From Planctomycetota bacterium (GTDB lineage: Bacteria; Planctomycetota; Phycisphaerae; Tepidisphaerales; Tepidisphaeraceae): 6,580 nt of DNA. The translations under genes were made by a program, and so were the position numbers. A model generated the notes under the pieces. That model did not search any database. It was not told the DNA's origin and saw only the letters and a program-made list of their open reading frames with translations. The stretch lies in assembly GCA_023417885.1 (NCBI GenBank), contig JAEZED010000116.1, positions 1 through 6,580 of the forward strand. The letters are read 5' to 3'. Positions 1 to 6,089 of this stretch are shown here, piece after piece (within the stretch, counting starts at the first letter, position 1; each line of letters opens with the position of its first letter).

Positions 1-20
1 CCCCCCCCCCCGGGGGGGGG
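1..20. repeat. C11/G9 homopolymer block
   Basis: Eleven C are followed directly by nine G, a self-complementary tract at the extreme left edge of the window. It could be a real slippage-prone tract, the remains of a perfect GC hairpin, or an assembly or sequencing artefact at a contig or scaffold junction. The sequence alone cannot decide. Confidence 0.6.
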
Positions 21-114
21 TCGCTTCGCGCTGGTTATCTAACGATGCAGGTCAGACGGCGTCACCATGCGGGGCTCCGCCGCACGGGGGCACCGCTGCC
101 GGGGCGCGCGGGAG

Positions 115-345
115 GCCTGCGGCGTCACGGGAGAGGCCTCCGGCGTAACGTCGAGGGCATTCGGCGTAACAATTGGAGCCTCCGGCGTAACGTTCCAGGC
201 CTGTGGCGTAACGTTTCATGCCCGTGGCGTAACGCTTCATGCCTGTGGCGTAACGGATTCAGGATGAAACGTTACGCCGGAGGCCTCATTCGTTACGCCG
301 CACGGGTGCTGCGTTACGCCGGAGGTGTCCTTCGTTACGCCACAG
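115..345. repeat. 21-bp-period repeat array, seven direct plus four inverted copies
   Basis: The core GGCGTAACG (or a one-base variant) starts at 121, 142, 163, 184, 205, 226 and 247, a strict 21-bp step. The complement CGTTACGCC then starts at 270, 291, 312 and 333, again every 21 bp. Flanks are partly conserved (about GGCCTSYGGCGTAACGTTYC). Weaker copies appear in register upstream: GGCGTCACC at 58 lies exactly three periods before 121, and the units at 79 and 100 are more decayed. The two arms face each other across a 14-bp spacer at 256-269. The longest perfect inverted match seen is 19 bp, 133-151 against 269-287. In one frame the forward arm reads as heptads such as GLWRNVS. Function is unknown. 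A phased protein-binding array, a large cruciform or hairpin, or a minisatellite are all possible. Confidence 0.9.
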
Positions 346-461
346 CGTCCCTTACCAGCCGGTCAGGGCCATTTTCCGGCCGGTCCGGGCTGACCGGGGC
401 GCGGCAGAGGGGCCCTCAGGCCTGTAATGTGTTGCCGGAGGCCCCGGGGGGTGGGGCGGAC

Positions 462-482
462 GGTGGACAGGCCGTAAGATAC
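462..482 (+). promoter_or_regulatory. Putative promoter or operator upstream of gspF (motif copy 1)
   Basis: The segment GGTGGACA-N-GCCGTAA followed by two variable bases and TAC matches 5036-5056 at 18 of 21 positions. Both copies lie in intergenic DNA upstream of a gene of this cluster, on the same strand, 132 and 108 bp before the start codons. TAAGAT at 475-480 could act as a -10 element (4 of 6 against TATAAT). No TTGACA-like box sits 16-18 bp upstream, and TGGACA at 464-469 is too close to be a normal -35. It may instead be a promoter of another sigma class or a regulator site. Confidence 0.45.
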
Positions 483-492
483 CCCCGGTGAC

Positions 493-539
493 CGCTCGCC
501 CTTTGGGGCGTGCCTGCCGTGCGATCGCGCCGGCGAGCG
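493..539 (+). promoter_or_regulatory. Possible structured leader of gspF mRNA
   Basis: CGCTCGCC at 493-500 is perfectly complementary to GGCGAGCG at 532-539. A local hairpin, 497-501 with 506-510 around a TTTG loop, uses some of the same bases, so the two folds exclude each other. If transcription starts just after 482, this lies at the 5' end of a leader of roughly 130 nt. Short inverted repeats are common in DNA this GC-rich, so the call is weak. Confidence 0.2.
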
Positions 540-614
540 TTGCCGCGAAGGTCGCGCCGGTCCGGCCGGATGGCGCCGATGGAGCCTTCAAACCCCGCCA
601 GCGGAGCTTAGCGC

Positions 615-1880
615 ATGCCCGTTTACGTCTACGAAGCCATGAACGCCTCCGGCCAGGAGGTCAAGGAAGAGATCGACGCGAGCAACTCGCAGGAGGCGAT
701 CGCCAAGATCCGCGCCAAGGGGTATTTCCCCACGAAGGTGCGCGAGAAGGCCGCCAAGAAGAAGCCCGCCAAGAAGGGGAAGAAGGAGGAGGATCAATTC
801 GCAGCCGCCCCGCGGCGCAAGATGCCCTTCTCCATCATGGGCGTGAAGCGCAAGCAGCTGGTGAACTTCACGCGCCAGCTCTCCACGCTCCAGGACGCGG
901 GCCTCCCGATCCTCCGCTCGCTCCAGATCCTGGAGCAGCAGCAGAAGCCGGGCCTGCTGAAGGCGATCATCGGCGGGGTCGCCGACGACGTCGAAAGCGG
1001 CTCCTCCCTCTCGGAGTCGATGGCCAACTACCCCCGCGCCTTCGACAAGCTCTACGTGAACATGATCAACGCCGGCGAGGCCGGCGGCGTGCTCGACATC
1101 ATCCTCGCCCGCCTCGCCGACTTCATGGAGAAGGCGCAGCGGCTGAAGAAGAAGGTGATCGGCGCGATGGTCTACCCCGTGGTGGTCATCACGATCGCGA
1201 CGCTGATCGTGACGGGCATCATGATCTGGGTGATTCCCAGCTTCAAGGAGATCTTCGCCGACTTCAACGTGGAGCTGCCGAAGATCACGCAGTTCCTCTT
1301 GAACGCCGCCGACTGGATGGCCTTCCAGTACGGGTGGGCCTGGGTGCTCTTCTCACCCATCGGCGTCATCCTTTTCTGGAAGCTCGTCCGCATCAGCCGG
1401 GGCGGGCGGTACGTGACCGACCTGATCAAGATCAAGATCCCGATCATCGGCGCCATCATCCGCAAGAGCACGGTCGCGCGCTTCACGCGGACGCTGGGAA
1501 CGCTCATCTCCGCCGGCGTGCCGATCCTGGATGCGATCAACATCACCAAGGAGACGTGCGGCAACGAGGTGTTCGAGCGTGCCCTGACGAAGGTGCACGA
1601 CGCCATCCGCGAGGGCGAGAGCATGGCCGACCCGCTCCGCGCCACCCGCATCGTCGACGCCTTCGTGGTGAACATGGTGGTCGTGGGCGAGGAGACGGGC
1701 GACCTCGACAAGATGCTGATCAAGATTGCCGACAACTACGACAACGACGTGGACGTGCTGGTGAGCTCGCTGGTGAGCATCCTGGAGCCGGTCATGGTCG
1801 TGATCCTCGGCGGCATCGTCGGGTTCATCGTCGTCGCCCTGTTCATGCCGATGATCTCGCTGGTCCAGTCGCTGGGCTGA
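615..1880 (+). CDS. gspF: Type II secretion / type IV pilus inner-membrane platform protein, GspF/PilC family
   Basis: This 421-residue protein is the polytopic platform that couples the cytoplasmic assembly ATPase to pseudopilin polymerisation. The N-terminus MPVYVYEAMNASGQ with a following EAIAKIRAKGYFPT segment is the typical GspF cytoplasmic start and supports ATG 615; GCGGAG at 601-606 is a modest ribosome site. Two T2SSF repeats are visible, about residues 80-205 and 285-408, each with the family's Gly-Glu motif (NAGEAGG near 153-158 and GEETGDL near 358-364). Membrane segments lie near 182-206, 238-258 and 386-412. The length is close to the usual roughly 400, the excess being a Lys-rich linker at residues 44-60 (KKKPAKKGKK). 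PilC is the paralogous alternative, but the pseudopilins downstream favour a GspF-like role. The ATPase and secretin partners are not in the window. Confidence 0.96.
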   Translation: MPVYVYEAMNASGQEVKEEIDASNSQEAIAKIRAKGYFPTKVREKAAKKKPAKKGKKEEDQFAAAPRRKMPFSIMGVKRKQLVNFTRQLSTLQDAGLPILRSLQILEQQQKPGLLKAIIGGVADDVESGSSLSESMANYPRAFDKLYVNMINAGEAGGVLDIILARLADFMEKAQRLKKKVIGAMVYPVVVITIATLIVTGIMIWVIPSFKEIFADFNVELPKITQFLLNAADWMAFQYGWAWVLFSPIGVILFWKLVRISRGGRYVTDLIKIKIPIIGAIIRKSTVARFTRTLGTLISAGVPILDAINITKETCGNEVFERALTKVHDAIREGESMADPLRATRIVDAFVVNMVVVGEETGDLDKMLIKIADNYDNDVDVLVSSLVSILEPVMVVILGGIVGFIVVALFMPMISLVQSLG

Positions 1881-1904
1881 GGCCCCGCGGCCCCCGGCGA
1901 CGGT

Positions 1905-1945
1905 GGCGGCAGGCGTTCGCGTACGGAGGAACGACGCCTGCCGCC
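1905..1945 (+). promoter_or_regulatory. Strong hairpin in the gspF-pseudopilin 1 intergenic region
   Basis: GGCGGCAGGCGT (1905-1916) is perfectly complementary to ACGCCTGCCGCC (1934-1945), giving a 12-bp GC-rich stem with a 17-nt loop. It begins 25 bp after the gspF stop and ends 96 bp before pseudopilin 1. No T-run follows, so it is not a classic intrinsic terminator. It could act in attenuation, mRNA processing or stabilising the gspF 3' end. The loop shows GGAGGA at 1925-1930, a perfect Shine-Dalgarno-like string with no start codon at normal distance. Confidence 0.55.
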
Positions 1946-2029
1946 GGGAGAGAACCGCAAAGCCCCCGCCGCGCCGCCAGGAGGCCGGCAAACCACCCGA
2001 ACAACCCTGCCGAACACCTGGTCCGCCCC

Positions 2030-2035
2030 AGGGAG
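2030..2035 (+). promoter_or_regulatory. Ribosome binding site of pseudopilin 1
   Basis: AGGGAG lies six bases before ATG 2042. It is the clearest Shine-Dalgarno sequence in the window. It fixes the start of pseudopilin 1 within a frame that stays open far upstream through gspF. Confidence 0.7.
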
Positions 2036-2041
2036 ACGACC

Positions 2042-3136
2042 ATGCCCGCCGACGACATCAAACATCCATCCGCCCTGGCCACGCCGAGCCGGCGCGCCGG
2101 CTTCACGCTGGCCGAACTGCTCGTGGTCATCGGCATCGTCATCCTCCTGGTCTCGATCCTCGTGCCGGTGGTGGGGCAGGTGCGTCTCAGCGGCCAGACC
2201 GCCGACACCGCCGCGCTCATCCGCTCCATCGACCAGGCGTGCGAAACCTATCACCTCGACCACAAGGCCTGGCCCGGCATCCTCCCGGCAGCCATCAACA
2301 ACGGCGGAACGCTCACGCCGATCATCGGCCCGGGCACTACCGCCCAGTACCGCGCCGCGGGCGGAACGATCGAGGACATCGTCATCGAATCCTCCCAGGC
2401 CGGCTTCGCCAATGACGGGGACACGCTGGAGAACGTGACAGGCACGGAAAACCTCGTCCTCTCCCTGCTGGGCGGCCTGCGCTTCAACGCCACGGGCGAA
2501 CTCGTGTACGACCCGGCGGCGGTGGGGCGCGGCCCGATGAAGCTGGGCGGACGCACCCCGGGCGGCTTCAACCCCTACTTCGACGCCGCTGGCGACAACC
2601 TGAGCATGCACGAGACGGGCTCTGCCGACACGAGCCTCGCCGGCGCGGCGGCGACCGGGCTCCAGTCGGGCCGCTTCGTCGAGGAGACCTCCGTCGCCAA
2701 CGACTCGCCGATCCCCGAGTTCGTGGACGGGTACAGCGACCCGATGCCGATCCTGTACATCCGGGCCCAGCCCGCGGCGCGGACCGCGCCGATGGTCGGC
2801 TACGGCCCCGGACCGCTCTTCGACCTGAACTGGATCGCCGGTTACATCGCCCCCGGCACGTCGGGCGCGCCCTACATCGGCATCGGACGCGACGCGCTCA
2901 GCGGCGACCACGAGTCCAACGGCGTTTACCACGGCCTGCTGCTCGATGCCGATCTCCCCGCGACCGGCGGGACGATCGACCAGAAGGAGCTTCCCTACTC
3001 CGCCGAGGCCTACTTCCAGAGCCCGAGCAGCGCCGGCCCGCGGCAGGGGGACCGGTTCATGCTCATCAGCGCCGGGCCGGACCGCGTGTATGGCACCGCC
3101 GACGACGTGACGAACTTCGGAAGCGTCATCCCCTGA
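2042..3136 (+). CDS. Pseudopilin 1, prepilin-type N-terminal cleavage/methylation protein
   Basis: This 364-residue secreted pseudopilin is a candidate filament subunit. The leader ends RRAG|FTLAELLVVIGI: predicted prepilin peptidase cleavage is after Gly20, the mature protein starts at Phe21, and Glu25 is the conserved +5 Glu needed for subunit registration. The hydrophobic helix spans about 26-44, followed by an amphipathic stretch (TAALIRSIDQACETYHLDHKAWPG) typical of pseudopilin alpha1 helices. The middle is Gly-rich and divergent. DPMPILY at 233-239 resembles the D-P-W-G-x-P-x-x-Y strand of this family. The C-terminus carries SAGPDRVYGTADDVTN (343-358), similar to the GspG Asp-rich calcium loop. 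It is much longer than GspG (about 140). The start is set by AGGGAG at 2030; the upstream open frame is only the gspF shadow. The exact GspG/H/I/J class cannot be assigned. Confidence 0.93.
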   Translation: MPADDIKHPSALATPSRRAGFTLAELLVVIGIVILLVSILVPVVGQVRLSGQTADTAALIRSIDQACETYHLDHKAWPGILPAAINNGGTLTPIIGPGTTAQYRAAGGTIEDIVIESSQAGFANDGDTLENVTGTENLVLSLLGGLRFNATGELVYDPAAVGRGPMKLGGRTPGGFNPYFDAAGDNLSMHETGSADTSLAGAAATGLQSGRFVEETSVANDSPIPEFVDGYSDPMPILYIRAQPAARTAPMVGYGPGPLFDLNWIAGYIAPGTSGAPYIGIGRDALSGDHESNGVYHGLLLDADLPATGGTIDQKELPYSAEAYFQSPSSAGPRQGDRFMLISAGPDRVYGTADDVTNFGSVIP

Positions 3137-3180
3137 CGCGCCCGGCACGGACCGATCCCGCTCCCCGGAGCTTGCCCGCG

Positions 3181-4242
3181 ATGAACTCGAGCCCGACCCC
3201 AGCCCGCCATCTCCCGCTCCGCCCCGTCCGCCGCGGGTTCTCGCTCGCGGAGATGCTGGTCGTCATCGCGATCATCGGGCTGCTCTTCTCCGTGCTCATG
3301 CCCGTGCTCAACATGGTGCGCCGGCAGGGGGAGCGGACGCAGGTGTCGGCCATGCTCTCGAGCATCGGCACGGCGCTCGACTCCTACCGGAGCGACTTCG
3401 GCGACTTCCCGCGCTTCAGCCGCGACGACACCAGCTTCCCCAACCCGCTTAACGCCGCCCCCGACCGCGGGGCGCGCCTGCTGGCCCGCGCCCTCTTCGG
3501 TCCGGCGCCGGCATTCGACCCGCGCGTCCCGCGCCCGACCACCGCCGGCGACATCCCGGGCTACCAGAACGACGCCAAGGCCGCCTTCCAGGACGGTCAC
3601 GGCGAGCCGGGGAACCCGTTCGGCCTGAAGGAATCGCTCGCGGTCATCCAGCGTGCGGGCGAGGCGGGGGTGCATTACCCCGGCCCCGTCTTCGAGCCGT
3701 ACCTCGACGCCGAGCGCTTCGAGCTGCGCCGAATCGGCGAACTTCCCAGCACGGACAACGACGACCTCGTCGCCGCCGACGCTGCGTTCACCTATGGCGT
3801 GGATGCGGTCATCCTCGATCCGCTGAACCGGCACCCGATCCTCTACTACCCCGCGCGCCCGAAGCAGCCGGACATCAACGATCCGTCCGCCGGCCTGTTC
3901 GTCAACGAGTTCGATCAGAACGCGATGCAGGGCTCGCTCTACAACAGCTTCGACAACCGCGGCCTGGACGACGGGTCGGGTAACCAGTGGCCGGGCCTGA
4001 GCCTCGACGATCCGGAGACGAATATCCAGCTTCGGGCCACCAACGGGCAGTTCTCGCTGCGCGAACTGCTTGGGGACATTGACCAGAACGGGGCGATCGA
4101 CGCCGGCGAGTCCGCTGTCACCACCGCGCCCTACCTGCTCATCTCGGGCGGGATCGACGGCTTCCAGTACGACGCCGCCAACACCTTCTGGTACGTCACC
4201 ACGCCGATCGCCAACTTCGACGTCAGCCACACCGCGCAGTAG
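3181..4242 (+). CDS. Pseudopilin 2, prepilin-type protein with EF-hand-like loop
   Basis: This 353-residue protein has the leader MNSSPTPARHLPLRPVRRG, a cleavage site Gly19|Phe20, and FSLAEMLVVIAIIGLLFSVL with Glu24 at +5; the membrane helix covers about 25-45. ATG 3181 is preferred to TTG 3172 because GGAG at 3167-3170 stands ten bases before the ATG and only one before the TTG. After the helix comes an amphipathic stretch (TQVSAMLSSIGTALDSYRSDFGDFP), then a long middle of unknown fold. DPLNRHPILYY (213-223) matches the D-P...P-I-x-Y motif of its neighbours. Residues 299-310, DIDQNGAIDAGE, match a canonical EF-hand loop with ligands at 1, 3, 5, 9 and 12. The usual C-terminal SAGPDG...DD motif is degraded to SGGIDGFQYDAAN. 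It follows pseudopilin 1 by 44 bp and is probably co-transcribed. Confidence 0.92.
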   Translation: MNSSPTPARHLPLRPVRRGFSLAEMLVVIAIIGLLFSVLMPVLNMVRRQGERTQVSAMLSSIGTALDSYRSDFGDFPRFSRDDTSFPNPLNAAPDRGARLLARALFGPAPAFDPRVPRPTTAGDIPGYQNDAKAAFQDGHGEPGNPFGLKESLAVIQRAGEAGVHYPGPVFEPYLDAERFELRRIGELPSTDNDDLVAADAAFTYGVDAVILDPLNRHPILYYPARPKQPDINDPSAGLFVNEFDQNAMQGSLYNSFDNRGLDDGSGNQWPGLSLDDPETNIQLRATNGQFSLRELLGDIDQNGAIDAGESAVTTAPYLLISGGIDGFQYDAANTFWYVTTPIANFDVSHTAQ

Positions 4243-4260
4243 GCTCTTTTTCACACACGC

Positions 4261-4950
4261 ATGACGGGCGCTTCCATGCCAACCGGGGGTGGACCCCGGC
4301 GCACCCGCGCCGCCCTGGCGCTGCGCGAGCTGCTCCTCGTCATCGCGCTGCTCACTGTCGCCTTCGGACTCATGGTCAGCCTGGCGCGGCGCGTCCGCTC
4401 CGAGGCCGCCTACTCACTCGTCCAGCAGGAACTGCTCGAGCTGGAGGATGCCCTGGCCCAGTACCGCAGGCGCTATGCGCGCCTGCCGGACGTGCCGTCG
4501 CTCATCCCGCCGGTCAACCCCATCAACACCGGCGCGGGCGGGGGCCCGACCCCCTCGGCCGCCTCCGCCGCCGGCTCGACCGCGCTGGTCACCAAGCTCG
4601 AGCCGCGCCACGAGGACCTGCTCCGCAACGCCGCACGCGTGCAGAACCGGGCGCTGATCAAGGCGCTGGGTGTCGGCATCGAGGAGTCGGCCGCCGAGGC
4701 CCTGGGCGGCGTCTCCTCCATGATGTTCGACGGCCTGACGCTGCTGGATCCGTGGGGCCGCCCGATCGCCTACCTGCCCGCCGGGCGCGCCGAGATCGGG
4801 ACGGCCGCCGGTGATGCCCCGTTCTTCTTCTCAGCCGGGCCGGACGGGCTCTACCTGACACGGGAAGACAACATCTACAGCTACGAGGCGCTGGCGGCCA
4901 TTCCGCTGGACGATGCCTCCCCGGACGAGTCCTTTGACGAGGAGCCCTGA
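4261..4950 (+). CDS. Pseudopilin 3, GspG-like with atypical cleavage site
   Basis: This 229-residue protein has a pseudopilin plan but lacks the usual G|F junction. The N-terminus reads RRTRAALALRELLLVIALLTVAFGLMVSLARR; aligning Glu23 as +5 puts Ala18 at -1 and Leu19 at +1. The hydrophobic helix covers about 24-41. A long amphipathic helix follows (YSLVQQELLELEDALAQYRRRYARLP), then an Ala/Pro/Gly-rich linker. The C-terminal part is clearly family-like: DPWGRPIAY (163-171), FFFSAGPDGLYLTREDNIYS (188-207), then an acidic tail ending DESFDEEP. The gene starts 18 bp after the previous stop with no clear Shine-Dalgarno; ATG 4276 (Met6) is an alternative. Translational coupling to pseudopilin 2 is likely. 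Whether it is processed by the peptidase is uncertain. Confidence 0.88.
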   Translation: MTGASMPTGGGPRRTRAALALRELLLVIALLTVAFGLMVSLARRVRSEAAYSLVQQELLELEDALAQYRRRYARLPDVPSLIPPVNPINTGAGGGPTPSAASAAGSTALVTKLEPRHEDLLRNAARVQNRALIKALGVGIEESAAEALGGVSSMMFDGLTLLDPWGRPIAYLPAGRAEIGTAAGDAPFFFSAGPDGLYLTREDNIYSYEALAAIPLDDASPDESFDEEP

Positions 4951-5035
4951 CGTATCAGGCCGCAGAGGCCGCTTCGGGGGTTCCGGGACGCGGCGGGCGG
5001 TCGGTGTCGCCCGGCAGCCGGGATGCGTGAATCGG

Positions 5036-5056
5036 GGTGGACATGCCGTAAACTAC
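5036..5056 (+). promoter_or_regulatory. Putative internal promoter or operator upstream of pseudopilin 4 (motif copy 2)
   Basis: GGTGGACA-N-GCCGTAA followed by two variable bases and TAC repeats the motif at 462-482 with 18 of 21 identities. TAAACT at 5049-5054 is the matching -10-like hexamer. The site lies in the 214-bp gap between pseudopilins 3 and 4. A short GC hairpin (CCCGG CAG CCGGG, 5010-5022) sits just upstream and could end transcription from the first unit. Together these suggest pseudopilins 4 and 5 form a second transcription unit using the same type of promoter as gspF. Confidence 0.45.
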
Positions 5057-5164
5057 GCCAGCCTTCAAGGCCGGAGGGCCCCTGGCGGGCCTGAACCGGC
5101 CGATCCCGCGGCGTCCGCCCCGACGGCGGGCCGCCAATGTGACGAGCCTCGCAGACAGCCGCCC

Positions 5165-6037
5165 ATGCCCACGCCCATCCGGCCACGACAGTCCTGTGCC
5201 CGCCTCGCTTCGCGACGCGGCTTCACGATGGTGGAGTTGCTGGTGGTGCTGGTGATCATCGTGGTGCTCGCGGGGCTGGTGGTGGTGGCGATCTCCACGG
5301 TGAGCGGAACGATGCGCGACCGCTCGACGCAGTCGCGCCTGGAGATGCTCGACGGCTTCATGGCCGCCTACGCCAACGCCGAGAACGCCACCAGCGGCGG
5401 CAAGGGAAACACCCGCGCCCTGGCGCTGCCGTCGGCGGTGCGCGTCTCGAGCACGGCGGGCGAGTACTACTCGACGATCGACGGCTGGGTGGGGGGCAAC
5501 CCTGACGCACCGACCAAGGAAGGGCCGCTCACCAAGCCCACAGGTACTGCCGCGCCCTACGCCGACTTCACGCGATACCCCGCTGCGTACAACGACGAGA
5601 CCTGGGTGCTGGAGCCGGCGGTGGCGCGGACGCAGGCGGTCATGCGGACGCTGCTGCGGGTGCGCAACAACGCCGACACCTTCGCCACCGTTTCCGACGA
5701 CGCCAAGACGTCGCTCGCGTCGGTGACGGTGGACGGATCGCCGAGCCTGCTGCTTCACACCGACATCGGCAACCCGGACGCGGGACCGCTCGACCCGCCG
5801 CTGCTGCTGGACGGGCACGGGCAGATCATCATCTTCGTCCCGCCGGCGGGCCTGACCGATATCACCTACAGGGACGGCACGGTGCTCGACTGGACCGCCA
5901 CCGCCTCGGGCGCTCCCCGGCGCCTCGTCGCATCCCACCGCGGGGCGTTCTGGGCCAGCCCGGGCGCCGACGGCGACTTCTCCACCGGCGACGACAACGT
6001 CTACTCCACCGAAGTGATCGTCGAGCGTGCTCCCTGA
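5165..6037 (+). CDS. Pseudopilin 4, prepilin-type N-terminal cleavage/methylation protein
   Basis: This 290-residue pseudopilin has the leader MPTPIRPRQSCARLASRRG, cleavage at Gly19|Phe20 and the canonical FTMVELLVVLVIIVVLAGLVVV with Glu24 at +5; the helix spans about 25-44. It is followed by TMRDRSTQSRLEMLDGFMAAYANAE, an amphipathic continuation. The middle region is not recognisable. Near the end DGHGQIIIFV takes the place of the DPWGxP strand. The C-terminus SPGADGDFSTGDDNVYS (265-281) is the Gly/Asp loop seen in pseudopilins 1 and 3 and is close to GspG's GADG wording. ATG 5165 is chosen because it gives a normal 19-residue leader; the frame is open back to 4913 but shows no better start. 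No strong Shine-Dalgarno is visible. It may have its own promoter at 5036-5056. Confidence 0.92.
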   Translation: MPTPIRPRQSCARLASRRGFTMVELLVVLVIIVVLAGLVVVAISTVSGTMRDRSTQSRLEMLDGFMAAYANAENATSGGKGNTRALALPSAVRVSSTAGEYYSTIDGWVGGNPDAPTKEGPLTKPTGTAAPYADFTRYPAAYNDETWVLEPAVARTQAVMRTLLRVRNNADTFATVSDDAKTSLASVTVDGSPSLLLHTDIGNPDAGPLDPPLLLDGHGQIIIFVPPAGLTDITYRDGTVLDWTATASGAPRRLVASHRGAFWASPGADGDFSTGDDNVYSTEVIVERAP

Positions 6038-6089
6038 GCGGCACGCCGCGCCAACCGACCCCTTCGCCACACCGCCTCCCACGACGCCC

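Larger units (their letters stand above)
1..614. other. Gene-free region upstream of gspF
   Basis: No open frame here looks like a real protein. Frames stay open through 45-491 mainly because the 21-bp repeat is a multiple of three and GC-rich DNA has few stops; the predicted peptides are low-complexity Arg/Gly heptads. From left to right the region contains a C/G homopolymer block, a direct-plus-inverted repeat array, an imperfect hairpin at 359-397 (CCGGTCAG pairing with CTGACCGG, with an inner GGCC/GGCC pairing), a promoter-like motif at 462-482, and a GC-rich leader to gspF. The ATPase gene often found next to gspF is not here. Confidence 0.75.

Noticed and set aside
58..345. CRISPR array
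   Set aside because: The conserved unit is only about 9-20 bp with a 21-bp period and no unique spacers of about 30 bp, and the array switches orientation halfway. No cas gene is near.
359..397. Intrinsic terminator downstream of the repeat array
   Set aside because: The stem is interrupted by an unpaired eight-base stretch, no T-run follows, and no gene ends upstream on the + strand.
45..491. 148-residue open frame with RRN/RYA heptads across the repeat array
   Set aside because: Its only pattern comes from the 21-bp repeat, and the overlapping + and - strand frames show equally good heptads. There is no clear ribosome site and no known domain. It is best explained by repeats whose period is a multiple of three.
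488..2041. Upstream extension of the pseudopilin 1 frame to 488
   Set aside because: The translation is Arg/Gly/His-rich shadow sequence of gspF. The true start at 2042 has a good ribosome site and a normal prepilin leader.
3172..3180. TTG 3172 as start of pseudopilin 2
   Set aside because: GGAG ends at 3170, only one base before the TTG, too close for initiation. ATG 3181 has proper spacing and gives a normal leader.
4075..4110. Complete dockerin domain in pseudopilin 2
   Set aside because: A dockerin has two such calcium loops with a linker helix; only one loop is visible here.
1736..4254. Long minus-strand open frames (1736-3148 and 3010-4254)
   Set aside because: They are antisense to well-supported pseudopilin genes, are low-complexity Arg/Gly/Val/Asp sequence, and arise from the high third-position GC of the real genes.
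4913..5164. N-terminal extension of pseudopilin 4 back to 4913
   Set aside because: It overlaps the end of pseudopilin 3, would give a leader of about 100 residues, and contains the intergenic promoter-like motif. ATG 5165 gives a 19-residue leader.
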